Shown here piece after piece: positions 18,844-26,300 of a stretch of 64,000 bases of DNA. How positions within the stretch are numbered: position 1 is the stretch's first letter; each line of letters opens with the position of its first letter. The notes beneath the pieces were generated by a model. It saw only the letters and a program-made list of their open reading frames with translations. It searched no databases and had not been told where the DNA came from. Source of the stretch: Sagittula marina (GTDB lineage: Bacteria; Pseudomonadota; Alphaproteobacteria; Rhodobacterales; Rhodobacteraceae); contig NZ_JACIEJ010000003.1 of the NCBI RefSeq assembly GCF_014196795.1, positions 124,001 through 188,000 on the forward strand. Direction: 5' to 3'. The translations under genes and the position numbers were made by a program.

Positions 18844-19243
18844 GGGTCACTCCTGTTCGTTAAGGCCAGAGGTAGCGGTGTGTGCCAAGGGGTGCAAGCG
18901 CGCGACCATGTGACGCCGGGGGATCAGGGGGGCAAACTGGTTAATCGTGTGACGCAAAACTGTGCGGGTTGAGTCGCATTTTAGCTATTTGAGGCACGCA
19001 GGGGCTTGCACGCAGGGCGTGTGGATAGGGAGCGTTCTTACAGGTCAGCTGACTGTGATTGCGCTAACAGGGCGCGGGGAGAGGCTGTGCCGGTCGAGGC
19101 GTCACGCTGCTGCGCGGCATCGCTCACAAATCGTTTCACCCAGAGCGGGAAATGACCGTCTGGACCATGCTAAAGTGTAGTGACAATGCCTACTGATTTG
19201 TTTAAGTGCTGCCCGTAGGGGTGCCTGATATCTAGGGAATTTC
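18844..19243. other. Divergent intergenic region moxR/dksA
   Basis: About 400 bases without a supported gene. It must hold promoters for moxR (minus) and dksA (plus), but no clear sigma70 pair or palindromic operator stood out. The dksA side (19170-19250) is AT-rich, fitting a promoter. Confidence 0.5.
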
Positions 19244-19279
19244 GTGATGGCAGATATTGGCGTTGATGAGGGAGCGGAC

Positions 19280-19702
19280 ATGAAGGCCGAAACATTCTTG
19301 CCCGATGACTATCGTCCCGCAGAAGATGAACCTTTCATGAACGAGCGGCAGACGGAGTACTTTCGTCGCAAGCTGCTCAACTGGAGGTCGGAACTGCTGG
19401 AGGACAGCCGGGATACCATCGAGACATTGCAGGACAGCACGCGGAACATACCCGACGTGAATGACCGTGCGTCCGAGGAAACCGACCGCGCGCTGGAGTT
19501 GCGCACGCGGGATCGACAGCGAAAGTTGGTGAACAAGATCGACGCCGCGCTGCGTCGCATCGACGAAGGCGAATATGGCTACTGCGAAGTAACCGGTGAG
19601 CCGATCAGCCTGAAACGGCTGGACGCGCGCCCGATTGCGACAATGAGCCTTGAAGCACAGGAACGTCACGAGCGCCGCGAGAAGGTGCATCGCGACGACT
19701 GA
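19280..19702 (+). CDS. dksA: DksA/TraR family RNA polymerase-binding regulator
   Basis: 140 residues. A coiled-coil region (about residues 20-80, EYFRRKLLNWRSELLED onward) leads to the globular domain DEGEYGYCEVTGEPISLKRL. Only one of the four zinc-ligand cysteines of the E. coli type remains (CEVT in place of CxxC, and SLEA in place of the second CxxC). DksA enters the polymerase secondary channel and mediates stringent-type control. Start ATG 19280 has a GAGGGAG site just upstream and gives the usual MK-ET-FLPDDYRP start; ATGs at 19244 and 19247 are in frame. A terminator follows at 19765. Confidence 0.88.
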   Translation: MKAETFLPDDYRPAEDEPFMNERQTEYFRRKLLNWRSELLEDSRDTIETLQDSTRNIPDVNDRASEETDRALELRTRDRQRKLVNKIDAALRRIDEGEYGYCEVTGEPISLKRLDARPIATMSLEAQERHERREKVHRDD

Positions 19703-19762
19703 CCCCTACGGGTCCGAAACCGAAATATCGCGGGGCCTGCTCGGCGGGCCGATCGCAAGGAC

Positions 19763-19788
19763 AACGCCGGGGTTTTCCCCGGCGTTTT
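19763..19788 (+). terminator. Rho-independent terminator after dksA
   Basis: Perfect arms AACGCCGGGG and CCCCGGCGTT around a TTTT loop, with the T-run 19785-19788. It sits 60 bases after the dksA stop and 18 bases before the next gene start, so it separates the two units. Confidence 0.8.
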
Positions 19789-19805
19789 CGTGTCGGGAGA
19801 TGAAG

Positions 19806-20954
19806 ATGATGGAAGATACCATTGTTGTCGGCGGCGGTATTGGCGGGCTTGCCGTGTCGCTTGCACTGCGCGCGCGGGGCGCGTCGTCGGTCGTGGTGCT
19901 GGAACAGGCCGAAGCGATCCGGGAAGTGGGCGCGGGGCTGCAGATCAGCCCGAACGGGTTGCGCGTGCTCGAAGCATTGGGACTGGCAGAGCGGTTTCGC
20001 GCGATCAGTGTCCGGGCCGAGGCGGTGAGCCTGCGCGACGGCCTGTCCGGGCGCGAGGTCACGCGGCTGGACGTGGGGGGATTGGGCGACCGGCAGTCCT
20101 ACCGCTTTGTCCACCGCGCCGATCTGGTGGAGCTGTTGGCAAATGCGGCGCGCGAGGCGGGCGTCGAGATACGCCTGTCACAGACGGTCGCGCAGATCGA
20201 ACCCGGCACACCGTCGCGGGTGATCTTGCAGAACGGAGCCGAGATGACGGCCAGCCAAGTGGTCGCAGCTGACGGGCTGCATTCGGTCGCGCGGCCTGTG
20301 CTGAACGGCCCGGCCCAGCCGTTTTTCACTGGGCAGGTGGCGTGGCGGGCTGTGGTGCCCAACGTGGTGGATCATCCGGCGCAGGCCTGGGTTCACATGG
20401 GACCAAAGCGACATATGGTCAGCTATCCGCTGCGCGATGGGCAATTCGTGAACCTCGTCGCAGTGGAGGAGCGTCGTGAGTGGGCCGAAGAAGGGTGGGC
20501 CCATACCGATGATGTCGCCAATCTGCGCCATGCGTTTCGCATGTTTACTGGCAAGGCGCGCGAATTGATCGACGCGGTGGAAGCGCCCGGCCTGTGGGGG
20601 CTGTTTCGGCATCCGGTGGCGGCGCGCTGGCATGACCACGGGGTGGCGCTGCTTGGGGATGCGGCCCATCCGACGCTGCCGTTTTTGGCGCAAGGGGCAA
20701 ACATGGCGCTGGAAGACGCCTGGACCCTGGCCGCCGCAGATGGCGATCTTGCGCGCTACCAGAGCGCGCGGCGTGACCGTGTGGTCAAGGTGATCGAAGC
20801 CGCCAACGGCAATGCCTGGAAATACCACCTTAGCAATCCGGTGGTGCGCGGCGTCGCGCATCTGGGGTTGGGCATGATCGGTCGGCTGGCGTCGGATCGC
20901 CTGCTGCATCAGTTTGACTGGCTTTATCAGCACGACGTGACACAGCAGCGCTGA
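19806..20954 (+). CDS. FAD-dependent aromatic-type monooxygenase (salicylate/3-hydroxybenzoate hydroxylase-like)
   Basis: 382 residues of a group A flavoprotein hydroxylase: N-terminal dinucleotide motif IVVGGGIGGLAVSLAL, the DG motif in VVAADGLHSVAR, and the GD motif in LLGDAAHPTLPFLAQGANMA. These enzymes use NAD(P)H and O2 to hydroxylate a phenolic substrate in the cytoplasm. Start ATG 19806 is preferred because GGAG at 19796-19799 is six bases upstream; ATGs at 19800 and 19809 are alternatives. No ring-cleavage genes are nearby, so the substrate is open. Confidence 0.85.
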   Translation: MMEDTIVVGGGIGGLAVSLALRARGASSVVVLEQAEAIREVGAGLQISPNGLRVLEALGLAERFRAISVRAEAVSLRDGLSGREVTRLDVGGLGDRQSYRFVHRADLVELLANAAREAGVEIRLSQTVAQIEPGTPSRVILQNGAEMTASQVVAADGLHSVARPVLNGPAQPFFTGQVAWRAVVPNVVDHPAQAWVHMGPKRHMVSYPLRDGQFVNLVAVEERREWAEEGWAHTDDVANLRHAFRMFTGKARELIDAVEAPGLWGLFRHPVAARWHDHGVALLGDAAHPTLPFLAQGANMALEDAWTLAAADGDLARYQSARRDRVVKVIEAANGNAWKYHLSNPVVRGVAHLGLGMIGRLASDRLLHQFDWLYQHDVTQQR

Positions 20955-21059
20955 GGCGCGCGGGCGACTTTTGTGCAGTGGTGCTTGGTCCGGGTTGTCT
21001 TTAGGTTCAACGCCAACAGGGACCCGCGTCAGCGGAGCAACCTCAGAGGAGATAAGCGC

Positions 21060-22043
21060 ATGGATCGGTTCGACGGCATTCCGGAGCAGGCCCTGGCCTG
21101 GCACAAGGCGGGCAAAGGCGCGGTTGTGGCCACGGTGGTGGAGACCTGGGGCTCCGCGCCGCGCCGGGTGGGGTCGCAACTTGCGATCTCCGGCGATGGC
21201 GTGATCGAAGGATCGGTGTCCGGCGGCTGCGTCGAAGGCGCGGTCATCGTGGAGGCGCTGGAGGCGCTTTCGGACGGGGACGCGCGCGAGTTGGAATTCG
21301 GCGTCTCGGACGATGATGCGTTTGCCGTGGGCTTGGCGTGCGGCGGAACGATCCGGGTTCTGGTCGAGCCGGTGGGCAAGGTGCTGCCCGAAGGGTTGCT
21401 GGAGGAGCTGTGTGCCGCGCGGGCCGAACGCCGGCCGGTCGCCTATATGGCAGACCTCGCCAGCGGCGCGCGGGCGTTGATCGGGCAGGGCGAGGCGACA
21501 GAGGCGTTGAACCAGCGGTTTCGCATGGATCGGTCGGGCTTTGACGAGGGCAGCCGCATCTTTATCGGCGTGCACAATCCGCCGCTGCGGCTGGTGGTGG
21601 TGGGCGCGGTGCACATCGCGCAGGCGTTGGTGCCCATGGCCAGAATTGCAGGCTACGATCCGATCATCATCGACCCGCGCGAGACATTCGGCTCCGAGGC
21701 GCGCTTTCCCGGTGAAAAGATTCTGAACGATTGGCCGGATGAGGCTGTGGAGGCAGCTGGTCTGGATTCGCGCACGGCGCTGGTGTTGCTGACACATGAT
21801 CCCAAGCTGGACGATCCGGCGCTGGAAAAGGCGTTGCGGTCCGAGGTGTTTTATATCGGTGCCCTTGGCAGCACGCGGACCCATGGCAAGCGCGAGACCC
21901 GTCTGGAGGCCGCCGGGTTCACGCCGGAGGAGATCGGCCGCATCCACGGACCCGTGGGGCTGGACATCGGGGCCGCTGGCCCGGCGGAGATCGCGGTGTC
22001 GATCATCGCGGAGATGACGCGGGTGTTGAGGAAAGGCGCATGA
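21060..22043 (+). CDS. xdhC: XdhC/CoxF family molybdoenzyme maturation factor
   Basis: 327 residues. N-terminal XdhC_CoxI domain (VVATVVETWGSAPRRVG, SVSGGCVEGAVI, GLACGGTIRVLVEP) and C-terminal Rossmann domain (LVVVGAVHIAQAL, FYIGALGSTRTHGKR). XdhC proteins bind molybdenum cofactor and help sulfurate and insert it into xanthine dehydrogenase/CO dehydrogenase-type enzymes. The start has AGAGGAG at 21046-21052. It overlaps the next gene by ATGA. No molybdoenzyme subunit is in the window, so the client must be encoded elsewhere. Confidence 0.9.
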   Translation: MDRFDGIPEQALAWHKAGKGAVVATVVETWGSAPRRVGSQLAISGDGVIEGSVSGGCVEGAVIVEALEALSDGDARELEFGVSDDDAFAVGLACGGTIRVLVEPVGKVLPEGLLEELCAARAERRPVAYMADLASGARALIGQGEATEALNQRFRMDRSGFDEGSRIFIGVHNPPLRLVVVGAVHIAQALVPMARIAGYDPIIIDPRETFGSEARFPGEKILNDWPDEAVEAAGLDSRTALVLLTHDPKLDDPALEKALRSEVFYIGALGSTRTHGKRETRLEAAGFTPEEIGRIHGPVGLDIGAAGPAEIAVSIIAEMTRVLRKGA

Positions 22044-23032
22044 TCTTTGGGGATGTGGCGTTGGACGCGGCGGAGGGCGCGGTTCTGGCCAATTCGCAGC
22101 AGGTGCCCGGCGGCAAGCTGAAGAAGGGCATCGTGCTCGGGCCGGACGATGTGGCGGCGCTGCGCTCTGCGGGGTTGCAGTCGGTCATGGCCGCAAGGTT
22201 GGAGCCGGGAGACCTGTCCGAGGACGTGGCGGCGGAGCGATTGGCGCAGGCCTTGGTCCCTGATGCAGGCCGCGCGGGCCTGCGTTTGGGGCGCGCATCC
22301 ACCGGGCGGGTGAACATCCACGCCGAGGCCCCCGGTGTGATCGAGGTCCTGGCCGAGCGCATCCAGGCGCTGAACGCGGTCGATCCGATGATCACGGTGG
22401 CCACCGTGCCAGAGTGGCAGCGCGTCGGTCCGCGGTCCATGGTGGCGACGGTCAAGATCATTTCCTACGCGGTGAGGGAGGCGGCTTTGGACGCGGCCTG
22501 CCATGCCGGGCAGAGCGCGCTGCGGCTGCGGCCCGTGGTGGCGCAGCGGGCCCAGCTTATCCAGACCTCTGTGTCCGGTGACGATGACGGTGCCAAGGGG
22601 CAGGCCGTCACGGCGGAGCGTCTGGATCGTCTGGGCGTGGCGCTGGGTCCGGTTCAGGTCGTGCCGCATGAGATCAGCGCCTTGGCCGAGGCGATCCGTG
22701 CGACGGACGCCGACGTGGTTCTGATCCTGACGGGATCTGCGACCTCGGACGTGGCGGACGTGGCGCCAGAGGCCTTGCGCGCCGCTGGTGGTCGGGTGGT
22801 GCATTTCGGGATGCCGGTAGATCCGGGCAACCTGTTGTTTTACGGGACATTGGGGGACCGGCCGGTCATTGGTCTGCCGGGCTGCGCGCGTTCGCCCGCG
22901 TTGAACGGGGCCGATTGGGTTCTGGAGCGGATGCTTTGCGGTGTTGAGCTGACGCCGGGCGATGTGGCCAGCATGGGGGTGGGCGGATTGCTCAAGGAGA
23001 TCCCGGTGCGCGGACGCCTGCGCGAGGCGTAA
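22040..23032 (+). CDS. Molybdopterin-binding protein, short form without nucleotidyltransferase domain
   Basis: 330 residues: an N-terminal part (GGKLKKGIVLGPDDVAALR, MVATVKIISYAV) and a MoCF-biosynthesis-like part (VVLILTGSATSDVADVAPEA, HFGMPVDPGNLLFYG, VIGLPGCARSPALNGADWVL). In relatives known to me this block is often followed by a MobA-like NTP-transferase domain, giving about 530 residues. Here the protein stops after GVGGLLKEIPVRGRLREA, just where that domain would begin. It overlaps xdhC by four bases, so it shares its role in Mo-cofactor handling. Cofactor binding is likely; nucleotidyl transfer is not. Confidence 0.8.
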   Translation: MIFGDVALDAAEGAVLANSQQVPGGKLKKGIVLGPDDVAALRSAGLQSVMAARLEPGDLSEDVAAERLAQALVPDAGRAGLRLGRASTGRVNIHAEAPGVIEVLAERIQALNAVDPMITVATVPEWQRVGPRSMVATVKIISYAVREAALDAACHAGQSALRLRPVVAQRAQLIQTSVSGDDDGAKGQAVTAERLDRLGVALGPVQVVPHEISALAEAIRATDADVVLILTGSATSDVADVAPEALRAAGGRVVHFGMPVDPGNLLFYGTLGDRPVIGLPGCARSPALNGADWVLERMLCGVELTPGDVASMGVGGLLKEIPVRGRLREA

Positions 23033-23087
23033 TCCGGCGCTACGCGCGGTATGTTTTGGGATGGGCAGAGATCCTGCCAACAGGAAA

Positions 23088-23114
23088 GCGGCCGCGCGAA
23101 GGGAGCGCGGCCGC
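23088..23114. terminator. Hairpin between convergent genes
   Basis: Perfect 10-bp arms GCGGCCGCGC / GCGCGGCCGC with a 7-base loop, placed between the molybdopterin-binding gene (plus) and the BCCT gene (minus). A short TTT follows on the minus strand; it may serve both directions. Confidence 0.65.
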
Positions 23115-23121
23115 AGGTCGT

Positions 23122-24762
23122 TTATTCGGCGGAGGTCTCTTTGGCGTCGCGGTGGAATTCGCTCAGCTCGGGCCGCAGGCCGATGGTGATGTGGTCAATG
23201 TCCTCCATGGCGAGGCCGCGCAACAGCGAGGGGATCATCATGCAGACCAAAAGGAAAATCGGCAGGCCGACCACAGTGATGACCTGTTGCAGCGCTGACA
23301 GGCCTGCCTCGCCGGCGAGCAGGATCAACATGGCAGCCACCAGCCCTTCGGCCAAGCCCCAGAACACCCGTTGGTGCACCGGGCCGGGAGTGGGCTGTCC
23401 GGTGCAAAGCATGTCGACGACAAGCGACGCCGAGTCCGAGGACGTGGCGAAGAAGATCGCCACGATGACCACAGCGAAGCCTTGGACGAAGGTGGCCATG
23501 GGGAACCCTTCGAGGAAGGCGAACATGGCGAGCGGTACGCTTTCTGCCACGGCGGCAGAAATCTGGCCCGCCTGGTCGCCCAGAGCCGCGCGTGCGCCCG
23601 CGCCAATGCCGTCGAATTCCATCGCCTGCCAGCCGAAGATGGCGAACCAGATCAGGGTAAACAGCGACGGGGCCATGAGCACGCCGAAAACGAACTCCCG
23701 GATCGTGCGACCGCGTGAGATGCGTGCCACGAAAAGGCCGATGAAGGGCGACCACGTCACCGTCCATGCCCAGTAGAACACGGTCCATCCGCCTTGCCAG
23801 CCCCAGCCGTCGGTATCGGGATTGTTGTCGGCGAGCATGTCGTTCCAGAATGCGAGGCGCGGCAGGTTTTCAATGTACAGACCAAAGGTCTCCACGATGC
23901 CGCGCAGCAGGAACAGCGTGGAGCCGAAGACCAGCACAAAGATCATGAGCCCGACGGCCATGCCGATGTTGAGGTTGGACAGAAATTTCACCCCCTTGTC
24001 GAGGCCCACCACGATGGAGGTCACGGCCACACCGGTCAGCACCGCGAGGATCATCACCTGCACCCAAGGCCCGTCACCGGTGCCAAAGAGCGCGTCGAGA
24101 CCGGCGGCAATCTGGCTGGAGCCAAGACCCAAGGAGACAGCCACGCCAAACAACGTGCCAAGGATGGAAGCGATGTCGATGGCCTTGCCCACGGGGCCAT
24201 GGATGCCCTCGCGCAGGAGGGGATAGAAGACCGAGGACACGCGCACCGGCAGTTCATAGCGATTGATGAAATAGGCGAAGGCCAGACCGGGCAGGGTGAA
24301 GATCGTCCAGGTGTGCAGGCCGAGGTGGTAGATCGCGATGGAAATGGCGTCCTGGGCCGCGGCCTCTGAGTAGGGTTCGATCCCCGGCAGTGGCGGGTTG
24401 GAGAAATGAGAAATCGGCTCCGCCACGCCCCAGAACATCAAAACGGTGCCGATGCCCCCGGCAAAGAGCATCGTGAACCAGCTGAGGTTTGTATACTCGG
24501 GCCGGGAGCCCTTGCGGCCGAGGCGGATGTGCCCGTGGCGGGATGCGGCGACCCATATGAGAAAGAACAGCCAGACATTGACGCCGAGGATGAAGAACCA
24601 CCCAAGGTTCGTCACGATCCACGCACGGCCTGCGGCAAAGGCCTCTCCGATCGGACCGGGGAAAATCACAAGGGCCACGACGAAGACCAGCGTAAAGCCT
24701 GCGGAGGTGAAGAAGATGGTCGGGTCGGTTCTCAGCCGCAGCTTTTCTGCGAGTGTCTGCAT
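23122..24762 (-). CDS. BCCT family betaine/choline/carnitine-type transporter
   Basis: 546 residues with about 12 hydrophobic segments. Family signatures: LFAGGIGTVLMFWGVAEP and the tryptophan-rich segment VFYWAWTVTWSPFIGLFVAR followed by ISRGRTIREF. Such carriers take up quaternary ammonium or sulfonium compounds (glycine betaine, choline, carnitine, DMSP) with Na+ or H+, or by exchange. The substrate cannot be fixed; no regulatory C-terminal tail is visible. Located in the inner membrane. The upstream methyltransferase gene is on the same strand 72 bases away. Confidence 0.92.
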   Translation of the reverse strand: MQTLAEKLRLRTDPTIFFTSAGFTLVFVVALVIFPGPIGEAFAAGRAWIVTNLGWFFILGVNVWLFFLIWVAASRHGHIRLGRKGSRPEYTNLSWFTMLFAGGIGTVLMFWGVAEPISHFSNPPLPGIEPYSEAAAQDAISIAIYHLGLHTWTIFTLPGLAFAYFINRYELPVRVSSVFYPLLREGIHGPVGKAIDIASILGTLFGVAVSLGLGSSQIAAGLDALFGTGDGPWVQVMILAVLTGVAVTSIVVGLDKGVKFLSNLNIGMAVGLMIFVLVFGSTLFLLRGIVETFGLYIENLPRLAFWNDMLADNNPDTDGWGWQGGWTVFYWAWTVTWSPFIGLFVARISRGRTIREFVFGVLMAPSLFTLIWFAIFGWQAMEFDGIGAGARAALGDQAGQISAAVAESVPLAMFAFLEGFPMATFVQGFAVVIVAIFFATSSDSASLVVDMLCTGQPTPGPVHQRVFWGLAEGLVAAMLILLAGEAGLSALQQVITVVGLPIFLLVCMMIPSLLRGLAMEDIDHITIGLRPELSEFHRDAKETSAE

Positions 24763-24834
24763 GGAATGTCCCTCGGGTTATATTATGGTTAACCAAAGGG
24801 AAACGCGACGTGTTGCGGCGAAGTTCCGAGTTTT

Positions 24835-25443
24835 CTACCTGAGCTTGTCTGCGATCAGATCGACCAGCGCACTGCGCCCTGTGTGGCCTGCTCCGGAAGA
24901 GAGCTGTTTTTCGTATTCTGCGCAACGCAATATGTGCATATCGGCAAAGGCGTTGGTCAACAGCTCTGGCGTGTAGAGGTGATCTGGATGGCGCGGGCCG
25001 CCGCTGGAGAATTTCAGTTGCGTGACGCTGAAGCCGGACAGCATCAGGCGCCCTCCGGGTTTCAACGTGCGCTTCATTCCGGCGAAAACCTGATCTCGCA
25101 AAGCCGGTGGCGTGAATTGCCAGTGGATGGCCACAACGAGATCGTAGGTTTCCGGCTGCCAGTCCCAGGCGGCGATGTCGGCCTCGTGCAACTGCAAGGT
25201 CACGCCACGGTCCGATGCAAGACGCGCGGCCTTTTCCAGCGCGTTGGACGCGCCATCAAAGGCGGTCACCTCACACCCACGTTCGGCGAGAAAGACTGCG
25301 TTGCGCCCTTCGCCCTCTGCCACTGAAAGCGTTTTCGCCGCAGGAGGAATCATCCCGGCGTTGTCACTGAGGAACGCGACGGGCGCAGTGCCATAAAGGT
25401 AATCTGGGCGGTCGAACTTGGCGTTCCAGTCGAGAGGCTGCAT
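24835..25443 (-). CDS. Class I SAM-dependent methyltransferase
   Basis: 202 residues. SAM motif I is TLSVAEGEGRNAVFLAERG, followed by VTAFDGASNALEKA (motif II) and PETYDLVVAIHWQF (motif IV region), then LKPGGRLMLSGF. The GxGxG of motif I reads AEGEGRN, as in TehB-like and thiopurine methyltransferase-like enzymes. Substrate unknown. It lies between infC and the BCCT transporter on the same strand. Confidence 0.85.
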   Translation of the reverse strand: MQPLDWNAKFDRPDYLYGTAPVAFLSDNAGMIPPAAKTLSVAEGEGRNAVFLAERGCEVTAFDGASNALEKAARLASDRGVTLQLHEADIAAWDWQPETYDLVVAIHWQFTPPALRDQVFAGMKRTLKPGGRLMLSGFSVTQLKFSSGGPRHPDHLYTPELLTNAFADMHILRCAEYEKQLSSGAGHTGRSALVDLIADKLR

Positions 25444-25512
25444 GGCGGATCCAATGGTTTGTTACAGGAAACCGTATTTTGGAGGTCGGCCATTGGCAAG
25501 CGTCGGACATGC

Positions 25513-25538
25513 AAAAGGCCCGCCGGGTGGGGCGGGCC
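25513..25538 (-). terminator. Rho-independent terminator of infC
   Basis: On the minus strand, GGCCCGCC and GGCGGGCC flank a short loop and are followed by TTTT. It starts 24 bases past the infC stop and precedes the methyltransferase gene. Confidence 0.8.
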
Positions 25539-25561
25539 GTGTGCGTCGTTTACGATGGGGC

Positions 25562-26110
25562 TTATTTCGCCGGCGCCGGGCCGATCATCATGACCATCTG
25601 GCGGCCTTCCATCTTCGGCATGTTCTCGACCTTGCCGAGTTCCTTGACGTCCTCTGCCACGCGTTCAAGCAGTTCGCGGCCAAGGTTCTGGTGCGCCATT
25701 TCGCGTCCACGGAAGCGCAGCGTGACCTTCACCTTATCCCCATTCTCAAGGAATTTGATGACGTTACGCATCTTGACCTCGTAGTCGTGGATGTCAGTGC
25801 CGGGACGGAACTTGACCTCTTTGACTTCGATGATCTTCTGCTTCTTGCGGGCCTCGGATTCACGCTTCTGCTGTTCATACTTGAACTTGCCGAAGTCCAT
25901 GATCTTGCACACGGGCGGGGTCGCATTCGGCGAAATCTCGACGAGATCAAGGCCGGCTTGCTCTGCCATTTCCATCGCGCGTTGGGGCGTTACGACGCCG
26001 ACATTCTCGCCTTCAGCGCCGATAAGGCGGATTTCAGGAGCGCGAATGCGATCGTTTACACGAGGGCCAGTGTCACGGGTGGGCGGCGCGTTATGAGGTC
26101 TGCGGGCTAT
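25562..26110 (-). CDS. infC: Translation initiation factor IF-3, with probable AUA start codon
   Basis: 182 residues. N-domain [17 protein letters not shown] and C-domain [34 protein letters not shown] are diagnostic of IF-3, which binds the 30S subunit and enforces start-codon choice. The first ATG in frame (25975) would remove the essential N-domain start. Reading upstream, the frame stays open with (x)[19 protein letters not shown], and the best start is ATA at 26110-26108, which has GGAG at 26121-26118 with a seven-base spacer. An in-frame ATT at 26116 is the alternative. Rare start codons on infC are known in bacteria (AUU in E. coli) and underlie autoregulation by IF-3. Confidence 0.9.
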   Translation of the reverse strand: MARRPHNAPPTRDTGPRVNDRIRAPEIRLIGAEGENVGVVTPQRAMEMAEQAGLDLVEISPNATPPVCKIMDFGKFKYEQQKRESEARKKQKIIEVKEVKFRPGTDIHDYEVKMRNVIKFLENGDKVKVTLRFRGREMAHQNLGRELLERVAEDVKELGKVENMPKMEGRQMVMMIGPAPAK

Positions 26111-26121
26111 TGGAATGCTCC
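26108..26121 (-). promoter_or_regulatory. infC ribosome binding site and non-AUG start
   Basis: Minus strand reads GGAG, seven bases (CATTCCA), then ATA. This fixes the start of infC; no ATG or GTG in this frame lies near a Shine-Dalgarno. A rare initiator lets IF-3 repress its own translation. Confidence 0.65.
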
Positions 26122-26300
26122 ATCTTGTATTTCATCTCAGGGCGTCAAGGTAGACTTGGACGGCCCGTCTTTCAAGCGCCAATTGACCATATAACAGGGC
26201 GTTTTGGGCTGTTTTTGCTTGCGATTGCTGCATCGCGGCGGCACACCGAAGGCGGGCGTGCTGCTGCGTCATAAATCAATTCATCATAAGGGGCATCGTC

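Noticed and set aside
20178-21947. 589-codon minus-strand ORF over the monooxygenase and xdhC
   Set aside because: His/Arg/Pro-rich shadow of two genes with clear family motifs on the plus strand.
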